DNA of 64,000 bases from JAEYFP01 sp964579795. Lineage in GTDB: Bacteria > Bacillota > Clostridia > Lachnospirales > Lachnospiraceae. The notes beneath the pieces are model-generated. The model saw only the letters and a program-made list of their open reading frames with translations, made no database searches and was not told the DNA's origin. Shown in pieces: positions 41,917 through 51,329 of this stretch. The stretch's first letter is position 1; the number at the start of each line of letters is the position of its first letter. The stretch spans positions 1 through 64,000 of the forward strand of contig CAZOHM010000001.1 of assembly GCA_964579795.1 (NCBI GenBank). Reading direction: 5' to 3'. Both the position numbers and the translations under genes were made by a program.

Positions 41917-41993
41917 TTATTGTAAAAATACAAGAGTTGATATATGATAAATAGAGTATTGTCAAAAGTAGCGAATCTGGAAGGAAACAGGAA

Positions 41994-43319
41994 ATGGAGT
42001 TTAAAGAGGCAGTCAGATATATGGATCAAGCAGGACAGTCCGGAAGCAGACTTGGTTTGGAATGTATGTACCAGCTAATGAAGATTTTGGGTAATCCTCA
42101 GGATAAGCTGCAGTTTATTCATATTGCAGGAACAAACGGAAAAGGATCGGTACTTGCATATCTTTCTTCTGTTCTAATAACTGCTGGTTACTGCACAGGA
42201 ACTTATTCTTCTCCGGCAGTTGCCAATCGCCTGGAATCTTTTCAAATAAATGGGAAAATGATCAGTTGTGAGCAGTATGCAGAGCATGTAGAGACATTGA
42301 AGGCTGCAGTTGATATGATGCAGACACAGTCATTGCCACTTCCTACTTTGTTCGAGCTGGAAACTGCATTGGCTTTTTTATATTTCAATAAGAATCATTG
42401 CGATATTGTTGTTTTGGAAACAGGGCTGGGTGGTCGACTGGATGCAACGAATATTGTAAGCGCACAGTCGAAGGTACTTTCTGTACTGACATCAATTAGT
42501 ATGGATCATGCTGCAATTCTTGGGCACAGTCTACATGAGATTGCTGAGCAGAAGGCAGGAATTATCTGTTCAAAAGTACCGGTAGTTATGATGGAGAGTA
42601 ATTGTGAAATAACTGATGTTATTTCAAAAAAATGCAAGACCGAGCATGCAGAATTGATGATTACATCTAATGAGCAGATAAAACATGTTTTCCATGGATT
42701 CCCGATACAGAGATTTTCTTATGGGAAGTTTTCTGACATGGAGATCGGTCTTTTGGGAATACAACAGATTCGAAATGCTGCTGTTGCATTGGATGCTGTT
42801 CTCTGTCTTCAAAAACAAGGGTTTGCCATATCGGATGAACAGACAAGAGAAGGAATGCGACTTGCAAAATGGCCGTTTCGGATGGAACAAATCAATTCCG
42901 GTCCGCAGTTTATTGTGGATGGTGCACATAATCCTGAGGCAGCAGAGCTATTGGCTGAGAATTTGAGACTGTATTTTGCAGATCGATATTACATATATAT
43001 TATTGGGGTGTTTCGTGATAAAGACTATGAGAAAATATGTGAGCAAACAGTTCCGCTGGCTGGAACAATTATTACGGTTCAGACACCAAATTCTGCAAGA
43101 GCACTTGATGCAAATGATTTAAAAGCAACCGTTATGAAATACTCTACACAGACTGTTTTAACAAAAAGTTTAAGAGAAGCTGTGAAGTGCGGATTTGAGG
43201 AAGCAGTTTTACATGAGAGGGAAAATCCATTGATTGTGGCATTTGGCTCACTTTCTTATTTGGCAGAGCTTAAACAGTATGTAACTGATATGCATAAAGA
43301 AAAGAAAGACAATAATTAA
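41994..43319 (+). CDS. folC: Folylpolyglutamate/dihydrofolate synthase
   Basis: The 441-residue ATP enzyme adds glutamate to dihydropteroate and folates. It shows the P-loop IAGTNGKGSVLAYL (near residue 43), TGLGGRLDATN (near 144), DHAAILGHSL and, late, FIVDGAHNPEA (near 304). Length is typical. GGAAGGAAACAGG precedes the start. It is first in a five-gene folate operon read in one direction to 46125. Confidence 0.95.
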   Translation: MEFKEAVRYMDQAGQSGSRLGLECMYQLMKILGNPQDKLQFIHIAGTNGKGSVLAYLSSVLITAGYCTGTYSSPAVANRLESFQINGKMISCEQYAEHVETLKAAVDMMQTQSLPLPTLFELETALAFLYFNKNHCDIVVLETGLGGRLDATNIVSAQSKVLSVLTSISMDHAAILGHSLHEIAEQKAGIICSKVPVVMMESNCEITDVISKKCKTEHAELMITSNEQIKHVFHGFPIQRFSYGKFSDMEIGLLGIQQIRNAAVALDAVLCLQKQGFAISDEQTREGMRLAKWPFRMEQINSGPQFIVDGAHNPEAAELLAENLRLYFADRYYIYIIGVFRDKDYEKICEQTVPLAGTIITVQTPNSARALDANDLKATVMKYSTQTVLTKSLREAVKCGFEEAVLHERENPLIVAFGSLSYLAELKQYVTDMHKEKKDNN

Positions 43320-43337
43320 TATGGGAGTGACAACAGG

Positions 43338-43892
43338 ATGGACAAGAGTAAAATAGAGCAGGGGATCAGGTTGATTCTCGAAGGAATCGGTGAAAATCCT
43401 GAACGCGAAGGATTAAAGGATACACCGGAAAGAATTGCACGAATGTATGAAGAAATATATGGTGGTTTGCAGGAAAATTGTAAACATCATCTTGAAAAAA
43501 CATTCTCTGCTGCAAATAATGAAATGATTCTTGAAAAGGATATTACATTCTATTCTACCTGTGAACACCATTTAATGCCATTCTATGGGAAGGCACATGT
43601 TGCCTATGTTCCAAAGGGAAGAGTTGTTGGACTCAGCAAGCTCGCAAGAACTGTGGACGTATATGCTAGAAGACCGCAGATACAGGAAAAACTGACCGCA
43701 CAGATTGCGGATGCATTAATGGAGCATTTACAGCCAGAAGGAGTCATGGTAATGATTGAGGCTGAGCACATGTGCATGACGATGCGTGGAATTAAAAAGC
43801 CGGGCAGCAAAACAGTAACTGTAGTTACAAGAGGCATATTTTCCGAACAAAAGGATTTGAAGGAAACATTCTTTCAAATGGTCAGAGAATAA
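43338..43892 (+). CDS. folE: GTP cyclohydrolase I
   Basis: The 184-residue FolE opens the folate pathway by turning GTP into dihydroneopterin triphosphate. The zinc and active-site residues are visible: Cys and His in FYSTCEHHLMPF (near 75-85) and the second Cys in EAEHMCMTMRG (near 145). It starts 18 bases after folC. Its product still needs three phosphates removed before FolB can act. Confidence 0.97.
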   Translation: MDKSKIEQGIRLILEGIGENPEREGLKDTPERIARMYEEIYGGLQENCKHHLEKTFSAANNEMILEKDITFYSTCEHHLMPFYGKAHVAYVPKGRVVGLSKLARTVDVYARRPQIQEKLTAQIADALMEHLQPEGVMVMIEAEHMCMTMRGIKKPGSKTVTVVTRGIFSEQKDLKETFFQMVRE

Positions 43893-43919
43893 GGTTTATA
43901 TAAATAAGAGGCTGACATA

Positions 43920-44429
43920 ATGAAACTAAATTCTATGGAACGAGTAAATCGAATTATTAAGAATGATAAATTCAGAAATTACCTATTGGATATTGACGAA
44001 TGGGAAAAAGACCGAATTTTTTGCAGACATCAGATGGACCACTTTCTTGGTGTTGCAAGAATTGCCGTATTGATTTGTCACAGAGAGCCGGAAAATCATC
44101 ATCTGCTTGAATCGGAAGAGCTGATTTATGCAGCTGCATTGCTGCATGATATTGGACGTGGCGAGCAGTACCGTACTGGCAGACGGCATGAAGCGATAAG
44201 TGCAGAGCTTGCATCGGAAATTTTACAGGAATGCGGGTTTGAGAAAAATGAGATGGACACTATTACGAGTGCAATTGCTACGCATCGAGAGCAGAGTATT
44301 GCAGGGGAACATACATTAAACGGTGTGCTGTATCGTGCAGACAAGCTTTCCAGAAATTGCTTTTGCTGCCGGGTGGCTAAGGATTGTGATAAGGAAGAAA
44401 CGAAGCGGACAATGTATTTACACTATTAA
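43920..44429 (+). CDS. HD-domain phosphohydrolase in folate operon
   Basis: The 169-residue protein has HD-superfamily metal residues: His in CRHQMDHFLGVARI (near 36-41), HD in ALLHDIGRGE (near 77) and a later His in IATHREQ. The C-terminal Cys-rich end (NCFCCRVAKDC) is also seen in related HD proteins of Clostridia. It lies 27 bases after folE and 15 before folP. No Nudix gene, the known route from dihydroneopterin triphosphate to monophosphate, is in the operon, so this protein is a candidate for dephosphorylation. That role is inference. Confidence 0.85.
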   Translation: MKLNSMERVNRIIKNDKFRNYLLDIDEWEKDRIFCRHQMDHFLGVARIAVLICHREPENHHLLESEELIYAAALLHDIGRGEQYRTGRRHEAISAELASEILQECGFEKNEMDTITSAIATHREQSIAGEHTLNGVLYRADKLSRNCFCCRVAKDCDKEETKRTMYLHY

Positions 44430-44444
44430 CATATGGAGTAAACT

Positions 44445-45269
44445 ATGCAGATTGCAGGAAAAGAATTTGATACAAATAAAAAAACATATGTTATGGGAAT
44501 ACTCAATGTAACACCGGATTCTTTTTCTGACGGCGGAAGCTACTGTACATTAGATGCTGCTCTGAAGAAGGCTGGCCAGATGGTAGAGGAAGGTGCTGAT
44601 CTGATTGATATTGGTGGAGAATCAACACGACCAGGCTATACACTTATTCCTGATGAAGAGGAAATCATGCGTATTCTTCCGGTTATAGAAAAGATCAAAC
44701 AGGAATTTGACATACCAGTGTCGGTTGATACTTATAAAGGGAACGTTGCTGAGGCTGCTCTTTGTGCAGGAGCAGATTTAATAAACGATATTTGGGGACT
44801 ACAGCATGATGATATGATTGCACATGTTATATCAAAATATCATGCAGCATGCTGTCTGATGCACAACCGCAGGCAGGCAGTGTATGGAGCGTTCCTTGCT
44901 GATACAGTTTCTGACCTGAAACTTTCATTAGAGATTGCGGAACAAAGCGGAATCGAGAAAGATAAAATCATTTTGGATCCGGGCGTTGGATTTGCAAAAT
45001 CTTATGAACAGAATCTACTGGTGCTTAAGAATCTGTCATACTACTGTAAACTAGGATATCCGATGCTGCTTGGAACATCCAGAAAATCAGTAATTGGTCT
45101 TACTTTGAATACATCTGCTGATAAACGGCTTTCAGGAACACTTGTAACGACAATTCTTGCCGCACAGGCAGGATATGCGTTTGTCAGAGTACATGATGTA
45201 CTGGAGAATGTCAGAGCATTAAGAATGCTTTCTGCAATAGAATCTGTAGAGCAGGCGGAATATAATTGA
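44445..45269 (+). CDS. folP: Dihydropteroate synthase
   Basis: The 274-residue TIM-barrel enzyme joins pterin pyrophosphate and p-aminobenzoate; it is the sulfonamide target. It shows MGILNVTPDSFSDGG (near 14-28), IDIGGESTRPG (near 60), DPGVGFAKS (near 177) and LLGTSRKS (near 204). Length is typical. Only a weak site (ATATGGAG) precedes the start, 15 bases after the HD gene, so coupling is likely. Confidence 0.96.
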   Translation: MQIAGKEFDTNKKTYVMGILNVTPDSFSDGGSYCTLDAALKKAGQMVEEGADLIDIGGESTRPGYTLIPDEEEIMRILPVIEKIKQEFDIPVSVDTYKGNVAEAALCAGADLINDIWGLQHDDMIAHVISKYHAACCLMHNRRQAVYGAFLADTVSDLKLSLEIAEQSGIEKDKIILDPGVGFAKSYEQNLLVLKNLSYYCKLGYPMLLGTSRKSVIGLTLNTSADKRLSGTLVTTILAAQAGYAFVRVHDVLENVRALRMLSAIESVEQAEYN

Positions 45270-45300
45270 GTCAGGACACTGAGGACTAGGGAGGAAATGT

Positions 45301-46125
45301 ATGGATTGTATTAAAATTAATAATCTTGAGGTTTTTGGAAAGCATGGTGTGCTAAAGGAAGAAAATGAGCTTGGACAGAAGTTTCAGGTGTCTGCAAAGC
45401 TGTATCTGGATACACGTCAGGCCGGAAGAGATGATGACCTGCAGGAGTCGGTTCATTATGGAAATGTATGTCATTTTATGAATCAGTTTATGAAAGAAAG
45501 AACCTATCAGTTGATAGAGGCGGTTGCGGAAAATCTTGCAGAAGGCATTCTGTTGAATTTTAAACATGTAAAAAAACTGGAGCTTGAAATCAAGAAACCG
45601 TGGGCACCAATTGGACTCCCTTTGGAAGAGGTTTCTGTTCAGATTGAACGTGGATGGCATACTGCGTATATTGCTCTTGGTTCAAATATGGGAGATCGTG
45701 AGGAGTATTTGCAAAATGCTGTTCAGCTTCTTGATGAACGAACGGATTCTCATATTGAACGAATTTCGAAGTTCATGGAGACTGAACCTTATGGATATGT
45801 GCAACAGGATAAATTCATAAATGGAATGATTGAATTACGGACATTGTTAACACCAGATGAACTGTTAAGTGTATTGCATGAGGTGGAAACTGACGCTGGT
45901 CGAGAAAGACAGGTACATTGGGGACCTCGAACGCTTGATTTGGATATTATTATGTATGATGCACTTGTACTTGATACGGAGCAGCTCGTGATTCCACATA
46001 TGGATATGCAGAATCGCGATTTTGTATTGATTCCGTTAATGGAAATAGCACCCAATTTGAGACATCCGATATTTAATAAGACAATAGCTCAATTAAAACA
46101 GGAGCTTGAGAACAGACAAAAGTAA
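45301..46125 (+). CDS. FolB-FolK fusion
   Basis: Two folate enzymes are fused in 274 residues. The first 118 are dihydroneopterin aldolase (VFGKHGVLKEENELGQKFQV). Residues 119-274 are the pyrophosphokinase HPPK (YIALGSNMGDREEYL, RQVHWGPRTLDLDIIMY, HMDMQNRDFVL). It therefore performs two successive steps between FolE and FolP. The fusion is known in several Firmicutes. GGGAGG precedes the start. It closes the operon, ending 5 bases from the convergent DUF5050 gene. Confidence 0.94.
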   Translation: MDCIKINNLEVFGKHGVLKEENELGQKFQVSAKLYLDTRQAGRDDDLQESVHYGNVCHFMNQFMKERTYQLIEAVAENLAEGILLNFKHVKKLELEIKKPWAPIGLPLEEVSVQIERGWHTAYIALGSNMGDREEYLQNAVQLLDERTDSHIERISKFMETEPYGYVQQDKFINGMIELRTLLTPDELLSVLHEVETDAGRERQVHWGPRTLDLDIIMYDALVLDTEQLVIPHMDMQNRDFVLIPLMEIAPNLRHPIFNKTIAQLKQELENRQK

Positions 46126-46130
46126 TACGA

Positions 46131-47132
46131 TTATTGAAATTCTGTGACGTCTACGCTGCCGTTTGTAGGTGTTCGATAAAGCGGTGTAGTACTGTCAAAT
46201 GCCTGAAAATATGTATATGCAGATGTCATATTGATGTTTGTATAGTTACCGCTTGCAACTGTTTCAGGGTTGGCTCCATCAATTCCCATGCGTTTCAATT
46301 CAGGGTTTTGTGCATCATTTTTTTGATAGTAAATAAAATTTCCAAGTATGTTGAATGTATCAACGCGATCATTTGTCAGCTTTTCATTAATTCCCTCTGT
46401 TGAATTATAGCGATAGAGGGAATAATTGTCTGCAACATTCATATAATAAATATAGCCGTTGGCATAGGCTGGATTATATACTCTTTCAGAAACAAACAGG
46501 GAAGAGGTAAGGGATGTCGTATTAAATACATTCATATAGAATGCATTATCCATATCTGGATAGTAGATGTTTCCATCGATGACACAGGATGGATTGACGA
46601 TTTTAGGACTGACTAAGATACCTTTGGAATCTTTGATGCTTACTTGATAAAGCGCCATGCCTTCATCGACATTATAGTGCTGGTAATATATGTTGTTACC
46701 AATTAGAGAGATAATGCCGGATACAGAACGATCCAAACAGGTTGCCTGCTTATCGCCATTTTTTTTCAGCTGATAAACACCATGCATATTTCCGGCAAGA
46801 CCAAACACTGCTTTTGACGCAGTAACATCCTTCTGGTAATAGTACAAATAGTCACCGGCTGAATTGATATACTCAACAGGAACATCTAAAATAAGCTTTT
46901 TATCAGAACCATCCTGATTCATGGAGTATAAATAGTCGTTGTCATAAGGATTACTGAAGTAGACAATGGAATTGTCCTCGCAGAATATACCATGGTTATT
47001 AAGATTGCCTGCTGTATTGCCAATTGTCTCCGGTGTATTATCCGGAATGACAGAAAGATATTTCCAGCTGACAATAATGCCTGTTATGAATAACACCATA
47101 CATATGACTATAATAATAACTTTTTTGTTCAA
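46131..47132 (-). CDS. DUF5050-like anchored beta-propeller protein
   Basis: The 333-residue protein has an uncleaved-looking N-terminal membrane segment (VIIIVICMVLFITGIIVSW). A string of repeats follows, each with a Y-Y or Y-F pair (DNDYLYSMNQDG, DYLYYYQKD, NIYYQHYNV, GYIYYMNV, NFIYYQKND), as in DUF5050 beta-propellers. It would sit outside the membrane. A binding or sensing role is possible but not known. GGAGGAAT precedes the start. Confidence 0.8.
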   Translation of the reverse strand: MNKKVIIIVICMVLFITGIIVSWKYLSVIPDNTPETIGNTAGNLNNHGIFCEDNSIVYFSNPYDNDYLYSMNQDGSDKKLILDVPVEYINSAGDYLYYYQKDVTASKAVFGLAGNMHGVYQLKKNGDKQATCLDRSVSGIISLIGNNIYYQHYNVDEGMALYQVSIKDSKGILVSPKIVNPSCVIDGNIYYPDMDNAFYMNVFNTTSLTSSLFVSERVYNPAYANGYIYYMNVADNYSLYRYNSTEGINEKLTNDRVDTFNILGNFIYYQKNDAQNPELKRMGIDGANPETVASGNYTNINMTSAYTYFQAFDSTTPLYRTPTNGSVDVTEFQ

Positions 47133-47242
47133 AAGTATTCCTCCTCATGGTTTGTAAAATGTTTCTATTCCAGTATAATGGAACTGTGGCTAAAATGCAA
47201 TGTGAGAAGTTTTTTTTTGGATGGATTTTACGCTGCTTTTAC

Positions 47243-47272
47243 TTGTATTTAACTATAGTGGTGAGTTATAAT
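47243..47272 (+). promoter_or_regulatory. Promoter of pheA
   Basis: TTGTAT (47243-47248), 18 bp, perfect TATAAT (47267-47272), 33 bp before the chosen start. The 110 bases upstream of it, back to the DUF5050 start, show nothing else. Confidence 0.7.
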
Positions 47273-47304
47273 GACGTAAAGCAGAAGTGGTTAGGGGAGA
47301 AAAT

Positions 47305-48432
47305 ATGAGTATTACAGATTTAAGAGGACAGCTTGATGAAATAGACAGGGAACTGGTCACCTTGTTTGAAAAAAGGATGAGGATTTGTGAGCAGGTAGCG
47401 GAGTATAAAATCGAAACTGGAAAGCAGGTGCTTGATCAGGAACGTGAGGCACAAAAGCTCGCAGCAGTCAGTGAACTGGCATCGAATGAATTTAATGCTA
47501 AAGGCGTAGCGGAATTGTTTGGACAGATAATGGCAATCAGCCGTAAACTGCAATATCAGAAGCTGCAGGAAAAGGGAATGATTAAGCCGGCGAATTTTAT
47601 CCCTGTACAAAGTCTTGCAGAAGACGTACCGAGGATTATTTTTCAAGGGACAGAAGGTGCCTATTCACAGGCAGCTATGGAAGCGTTTTTTGGTGGGAAA
47701 ACAAATAATTTTCATGTAGATACATTCCGCGCAGCTATGTGTGCGCTTGAAGAGGGAAGAGCAGATTTTGCCGTTCTTCCGATAGAAAATTCCACAGCAG
47801 GTATTGTGGATGAAATTTTTGATTTACTTGTAGAATTTGAAAATTATATAGTTGGAGAACAGATTATTCAAATCAATCATGCACTTCTGGGATTACAGGG
47901 AAGCAGTACAGAACAAATCAAAGAGGTTTATTCTCATCCACAGGCTTTGATGCAGTGTGCCGGATATTTGCGTAAGCATGCATCATGGCAGCAGATTGGC
48001 TGCCAAAATACTGCTGTAGCTGCAAAACGGATATTGGATGAAAAAGATTCCACAAAAGCGGCAATTGCAAGCTTATATGCGGCAAAATTATATGGGCTGT
48101 CTGTTCTTAATGATAATATCAGCGATGAGGCAGGAAACAGTACACGATTTATTGTAGTATCAGGCAGAAAAATATATCAGGAAGATGCCTCCAAGATCAG
48201 TATTTGTTTTGAAGTAGAGCATGCAGCTGGTTCGTTGTACCATATTCTTTCTCATTTCATTTATAATGGTTTGAACATGACAAAAATTGAGAGCAGACCA
48301 ATCAAAGATAGAAACTGGGAGTATCGTTTTTTTGTTGATTTTGAAGGAAATCTTTCTGATATGTCTGTAAAAAATGCACTTGCCGGCCTGCGAGAAGAAG
48401 CAAGATATTTAAAAATTCTTGGTAATTACTAA
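47305..48432 (+). CDS. pheA: Chorismate mutase/prephenate dehydratase
   Basis: The 375-residue bifunctional enzyme makes phenylpyruvate from chorismate. It has an N-terminal AroQ mutase (LRGQLDEIDRELVTLFEKR, 5-23) and a central dehydratase (FQGTEGAYSQAA near 115; NSTAGIVDEIFDLL). The C-terminal ACT domain with ESRP (near 332) binds phenylalanine for feedback inhibition. Start 47305 follows AGGGGAGA; the GTG at 47287 has no such site. It may lead the operon through DUF815 and ppx. Confidence 0.95.
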   Translation: MSITDLRGQLDEIDRELVTLFEKRMRICEQVAEYKIETGKQVLDQEREAQKLAAVSELASNEFNAKGVAELFGQIMAISRKLQYQKLQEKGMIKPANFIPVQSLAEDVPRIIFQGTEGAYSQAAMEAFFGGKTNNFHVDTFRAAMCALEEGRADFAVLPIENSTAGIVDEIFDLLVEFENYIVGEQIIQINHALLGLQGSSTEQIKEVYSHPQALMQCAGYLRKHASWQQIGCQNTAVAAKRILDEKDSTKAAIASLYAAKLYGLSVLNDNISDEAGNSTRFIVVSGRKIYQEDASKISICFEVEHAAGSLYHILSHFIYNGLNMTKIESRPIKDRNWEYRFFVDFEGNLSDMSVKNALAGLREEARYLKILGNY

Positions 48433-48469
48433 TAGAAATCATATTATTGATAGGAACAGAGGGATAATC

Positions 48470-49762
48470 ATGAGGAACAAGGAATTAATACTGTATAAGC
48501 ATTTTAAGCATGGTGATATTCTGGAGGATATTTCATGGCTGACGAAGAATGCAAAGGATGTAAAGGATGCCACAACAGAAGAGCAGATGAGAGATAAACT
48601 TTTTGATGTAACGCATCGGCTTGTGGAGCTTGCCGGCAGTCATGGCTACAAGGGAAATCTTTGGCATGCCTATTTGACATATTTGCTTGCAAACAATGAG
48701 AATGCATTTTCGGTTGCTTCTGAAATCAGGGGCGAGGTTGAGGGCAGTATCAATCAAATTGCACTGCATGACTTTACTATTTTTAAAGAGTTCTTTGACT
48801 GCAATTTATTACAGCTGGACGAGCGTCTGCACGCAGAGTGCATGTCAATGATTCTCAAATACAAAAATGTGAACGAGCAGAGCAAAATGTTTAACAAGCG
48901 TATTCGCGACAGAATCTGCGACTTGAGTGTACAGCTAGCTGCAGCAAAACATGCAGAAGAGTTTAAACAGATTGTAACGGGTTTTTATAAGGATTTTGGT
49001 GTTGGCAAGTTTGGTTTACATAAAGCATTCCGGATTGAACACATAGCAGAAGATATTAATATCAAGCCTATTACGAATATTGCACATGTGTATTTAGAAG
49101 ACCTGGTAGGATATGAAATTCCAAAACAGAAGCTGATTGATAATACAGAAGCATTTATTAATGGGAAGCATGCTAATAACTGTCTGCTGTTTGGTGATGC
49201 CGGAACAGGTAAATCTAGCAGTATTAAAGGAATTCTTAATAAATATTATGACAGGGGACTGCGCATTATTGAGGTGTACAAGCACCAGTTTAAAGATTTG
49301 AATGAAGTCATTGCCCAAATTAAGAATAGAAATTACAAATTCATTATTTACATGGATGATTTATCCTTTGAAGATTTTGAGATTGAGTACAAATATTTAA
49401 AAGCAGTGATTGAGGGCGGACTGGAGAAAAAACCAGATAATATTTTAATTTATGCAACCTCCAACAGGCGTCATCTTGTCAGAGAAAAATTTTCAGACAA
49501 AGAAGAACGCAGAGATGATTTGCATTCCAGTGATACGGTTCAGGAGAAGCTGTCACTTGTATCCAGATTTGGTGTTTCTATATTCTTCTGTGCACCAGAC
49601 AAAAAAGAGTTTACCAATATCGTGAAAACTCTGGCAGAAAGATATCATGTACAGCTGCCCGAGGAGGAGCTGCTTCTGGAAGCTAACAAATGGGAATTAT
49701 CACATGGAGGTCTTTCAGGTAGAACAGCGCAGCAGTTTATTGATTATCTGCTTGGGAAATAG
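48470..49762 (+). CDS. DUF815 AAA-like ATPase
   Basis: The 430-residue protein has Walker A LLFGDAGTGKSSS near residue 240, Walker B FIIYMDDLSFE near 288 and sensor residues in YATSNRRHL, the DUF815 layout. The N-terminal 200 residues are helical. Family members are widespread in Firmicutes and Proteobacteria with no settled function. AGAGGGAT precedes start 48470. It lies between pheA and ppx, 11 bases before the latter. Confidence 0.88.
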   Translation: MRNKELILYKHFKHGDILEDISWLTKNAKDVKDATTEEQMRDKLFDVTHRLVELAGSHGYKGNLWHAYLTYLLANNENAFSVASEIRGEVEGSINQIALHDFTIFKEFFDCNLLQLDERLHAECMSMILKYKNVNEQSKMFNKRIRDRICDLSVQLAAAKHAEEFKQIVTGFYKDFGVGKFGLHKAFRIEHIAEDINIKPITNIAHVYLEDLVGYEIPKQKLIDNTEAFINGKHANNCLLFGDAGTGKSSSIKGILNKYYDRGLRIIEVYKHQFKDLNEVIAQIKNRNYKFIIYMDDLSFEDFEIEYKYLKAVIEGGLEKKPDNILIYATSNRRHLVREKFSDKEERRDDLHSSDTVQEKLSLVSRFGVSIFFCAPDKKEFTNIVKTLAERYHVQLPEEELLLEANKWELSHGGLSGRTAQQFIDYLLGK

Positions 49763-49773
49763 GAGGAAATTGT

Positions 49774-51318
49774 ATGGCACTAAAGACATTTGCAGCAATT
49801 GATGTGGGTTCCTATGAGCTGGCCATGAAAATATTTGAGTTCTCCTCAAAAGGGTCTATGAAAGAAGTCGACCATATCAGACATCGAATTGAGCTTGGAA
49901 CAGATACATACATGACAGGGAAAATTAGTCATGAAAGAGTTGATGAACTTTGCAGGATTCTGAATGAATTTGTTTTGATTATGAAATCATATAAAGTTGA
50001 TGCCTATAAGGCATATGGAACAAGCGCAATCAGAGAAACCGAGAATACACTGATTGTAATTGAACAGATTAAGCTGCGAACAGGGATAACCGTAGAAGTG
50101 TTAAGTAACTCCGAACAGAGATTTCTTCACTATAAAGCGGTTGCTTCCCGCGGCGAGAAATTTGATAAGGTAATTAAGCGGGGATGTGCTGTTGTTGATA
50201 TTGGTGGAGGCAGCATACAGATTTCTCTTTTTGATAAAGATACACTTGTGACGACACAGAATATCCGTCTTGGAATTCTTCGTATGAGGGATATGCTTGT
50301 TGACCTTAAGCCAAGAACGAATGACTATGAGCATCTGCTTGGAGAACTGATTGATAATCAGCTCAGCGTGTTTAAGCATTTGTATTTGCGAGGTCGTGAT
50401 ATAAAAAACATTATAGTAGTAGATGATTATTTATCATATGTCATACAGAGGATTTGTGGCGACAGCGACATGATTTCGCTTGAGCAGTTCAATGTATTTG
50501 CCGAGAAACTTCATGAAAACAAACCGGAGCAGATATCTAAAGCTCTTGGTATGGGGGAAGAAAACGCATCACTTTTAACACCGTCGACAATTCTGCTTAA
50601 AAGAATACTGCAACAGACAAAGGCTGAGCTTGTGTGGGCACCGGGAGTCAGTCTGAGTGATGGAATTGCATATGAATTTTCTGAAAAAGAAAAGCTGATA
50701 CACGGTAAGCATGATTTTGAGAATGATATTATTGCCTGCGCCGGTAATATGAGCAAGCGATATATGGGAAATAAAGAACGGAATCAGCTTATAGAGATGG
50801 TTGCCTGTGAACTGTTTGACAATACAAAGAAAATTCATGGTATGGGCAGACGCGAAAGACTACTGCTCAGAATTGCTGCATTATTAGGTGATTGTGGAAA
50901 GTATATGAGTCTTGAGGCCGGAGCAGAATGCTCCTACAGTATTATTATGGCAACTGAAATGATAGGATTGTCTCATGTAGAGAGAGAGATTGTAGCAAAT
51001 GTTGTTAAGTTTAACAAAGCGCATTTTGAGTATTATGATGAGCTTGCAGGAATTACTCGTCTGGATAAGGATTCCTATTTGAAAATAGCAAAGCTAACGG
51101 CAATATTTAGAGTAGCTGATGGCATCTGCAGATGCTACCGAAAAAAGATAGATGGTTTGAAAATCCTACAGAAAAAGGATGATTTGATTATTACAGTGAG
51201 CACAATGGAAGATATTACATTGGAGCAGGGATTCTTTGGAAGAAAAGCAGCTTTTTTTGAAGAAGTGTTCAGTATTAAGCCAGTACTTAAATGTAAAAAG
51301 AAATTAGATGCGATTTAG
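49774..51318 (+). CDS. ppx: Exopolyphosphatase (Ppx/GppA)
   Basis: The 514-residue protein has the Ppx/GppA actin-like ATPase fold (AAIDVGSYELAMKIFEF near residue 6; GTSAIRETEN; VVDIGGGSIQISLF near 147) and a C-terminal HD-like helical domain (GDCGKYM near residue 372). It removes phosphate from polyphosphate, or from pppGpp. It lies directly before ppk1, so synthesis and breakdown of polyphosphate are encoded together. The ribosome binding site is AGGAGG. Confidence 0.92.
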   Translation: MALKTFAAIDVGSYELAMKIFEFSSKGSMKEVDHIRHRIELGTDTYMTGKISHERVDELCRILNEFVLIMKSYKVDAYKAYGTSAIRETENTLIVIEQIKLRTGITVEVLSNSEQRFLHYKAVASRGEKFDKVIKRGCAVVDIGGGSIQISLFDKDTLVTTQNIRLGILRMRDMLVDLKPRTNDYEHLLGELIDNQLSVFKHLYLRGRDIKNIIVVDDYLSYVIQRICGDSDMISLEQFNVFAEKLHENKPEQISKALGMGEENASLLTPSTILLKRILQQTKAELVWAPGVSLSDGIAYEFSEKEKLIHGKHDFENDIIACAGNMSKRYMGNKERNQLIEMVACELFDNTKKIHGMGRRERLLLRIAALLGDCGKYMSLEAGAECSYSIIMATEMIGLSHVEREIVANVVKFNKAHFEYYDELAGITRLDKDSYLKIAKLTAIFRVADGICRCYRKKIDGLKILQKKDDLIITVSTMEDITLEQGFFGRKAAFFEEVFSIKPVLKCKKKLDAI

Positions 51319-51329
51319 GGGGCATACAG

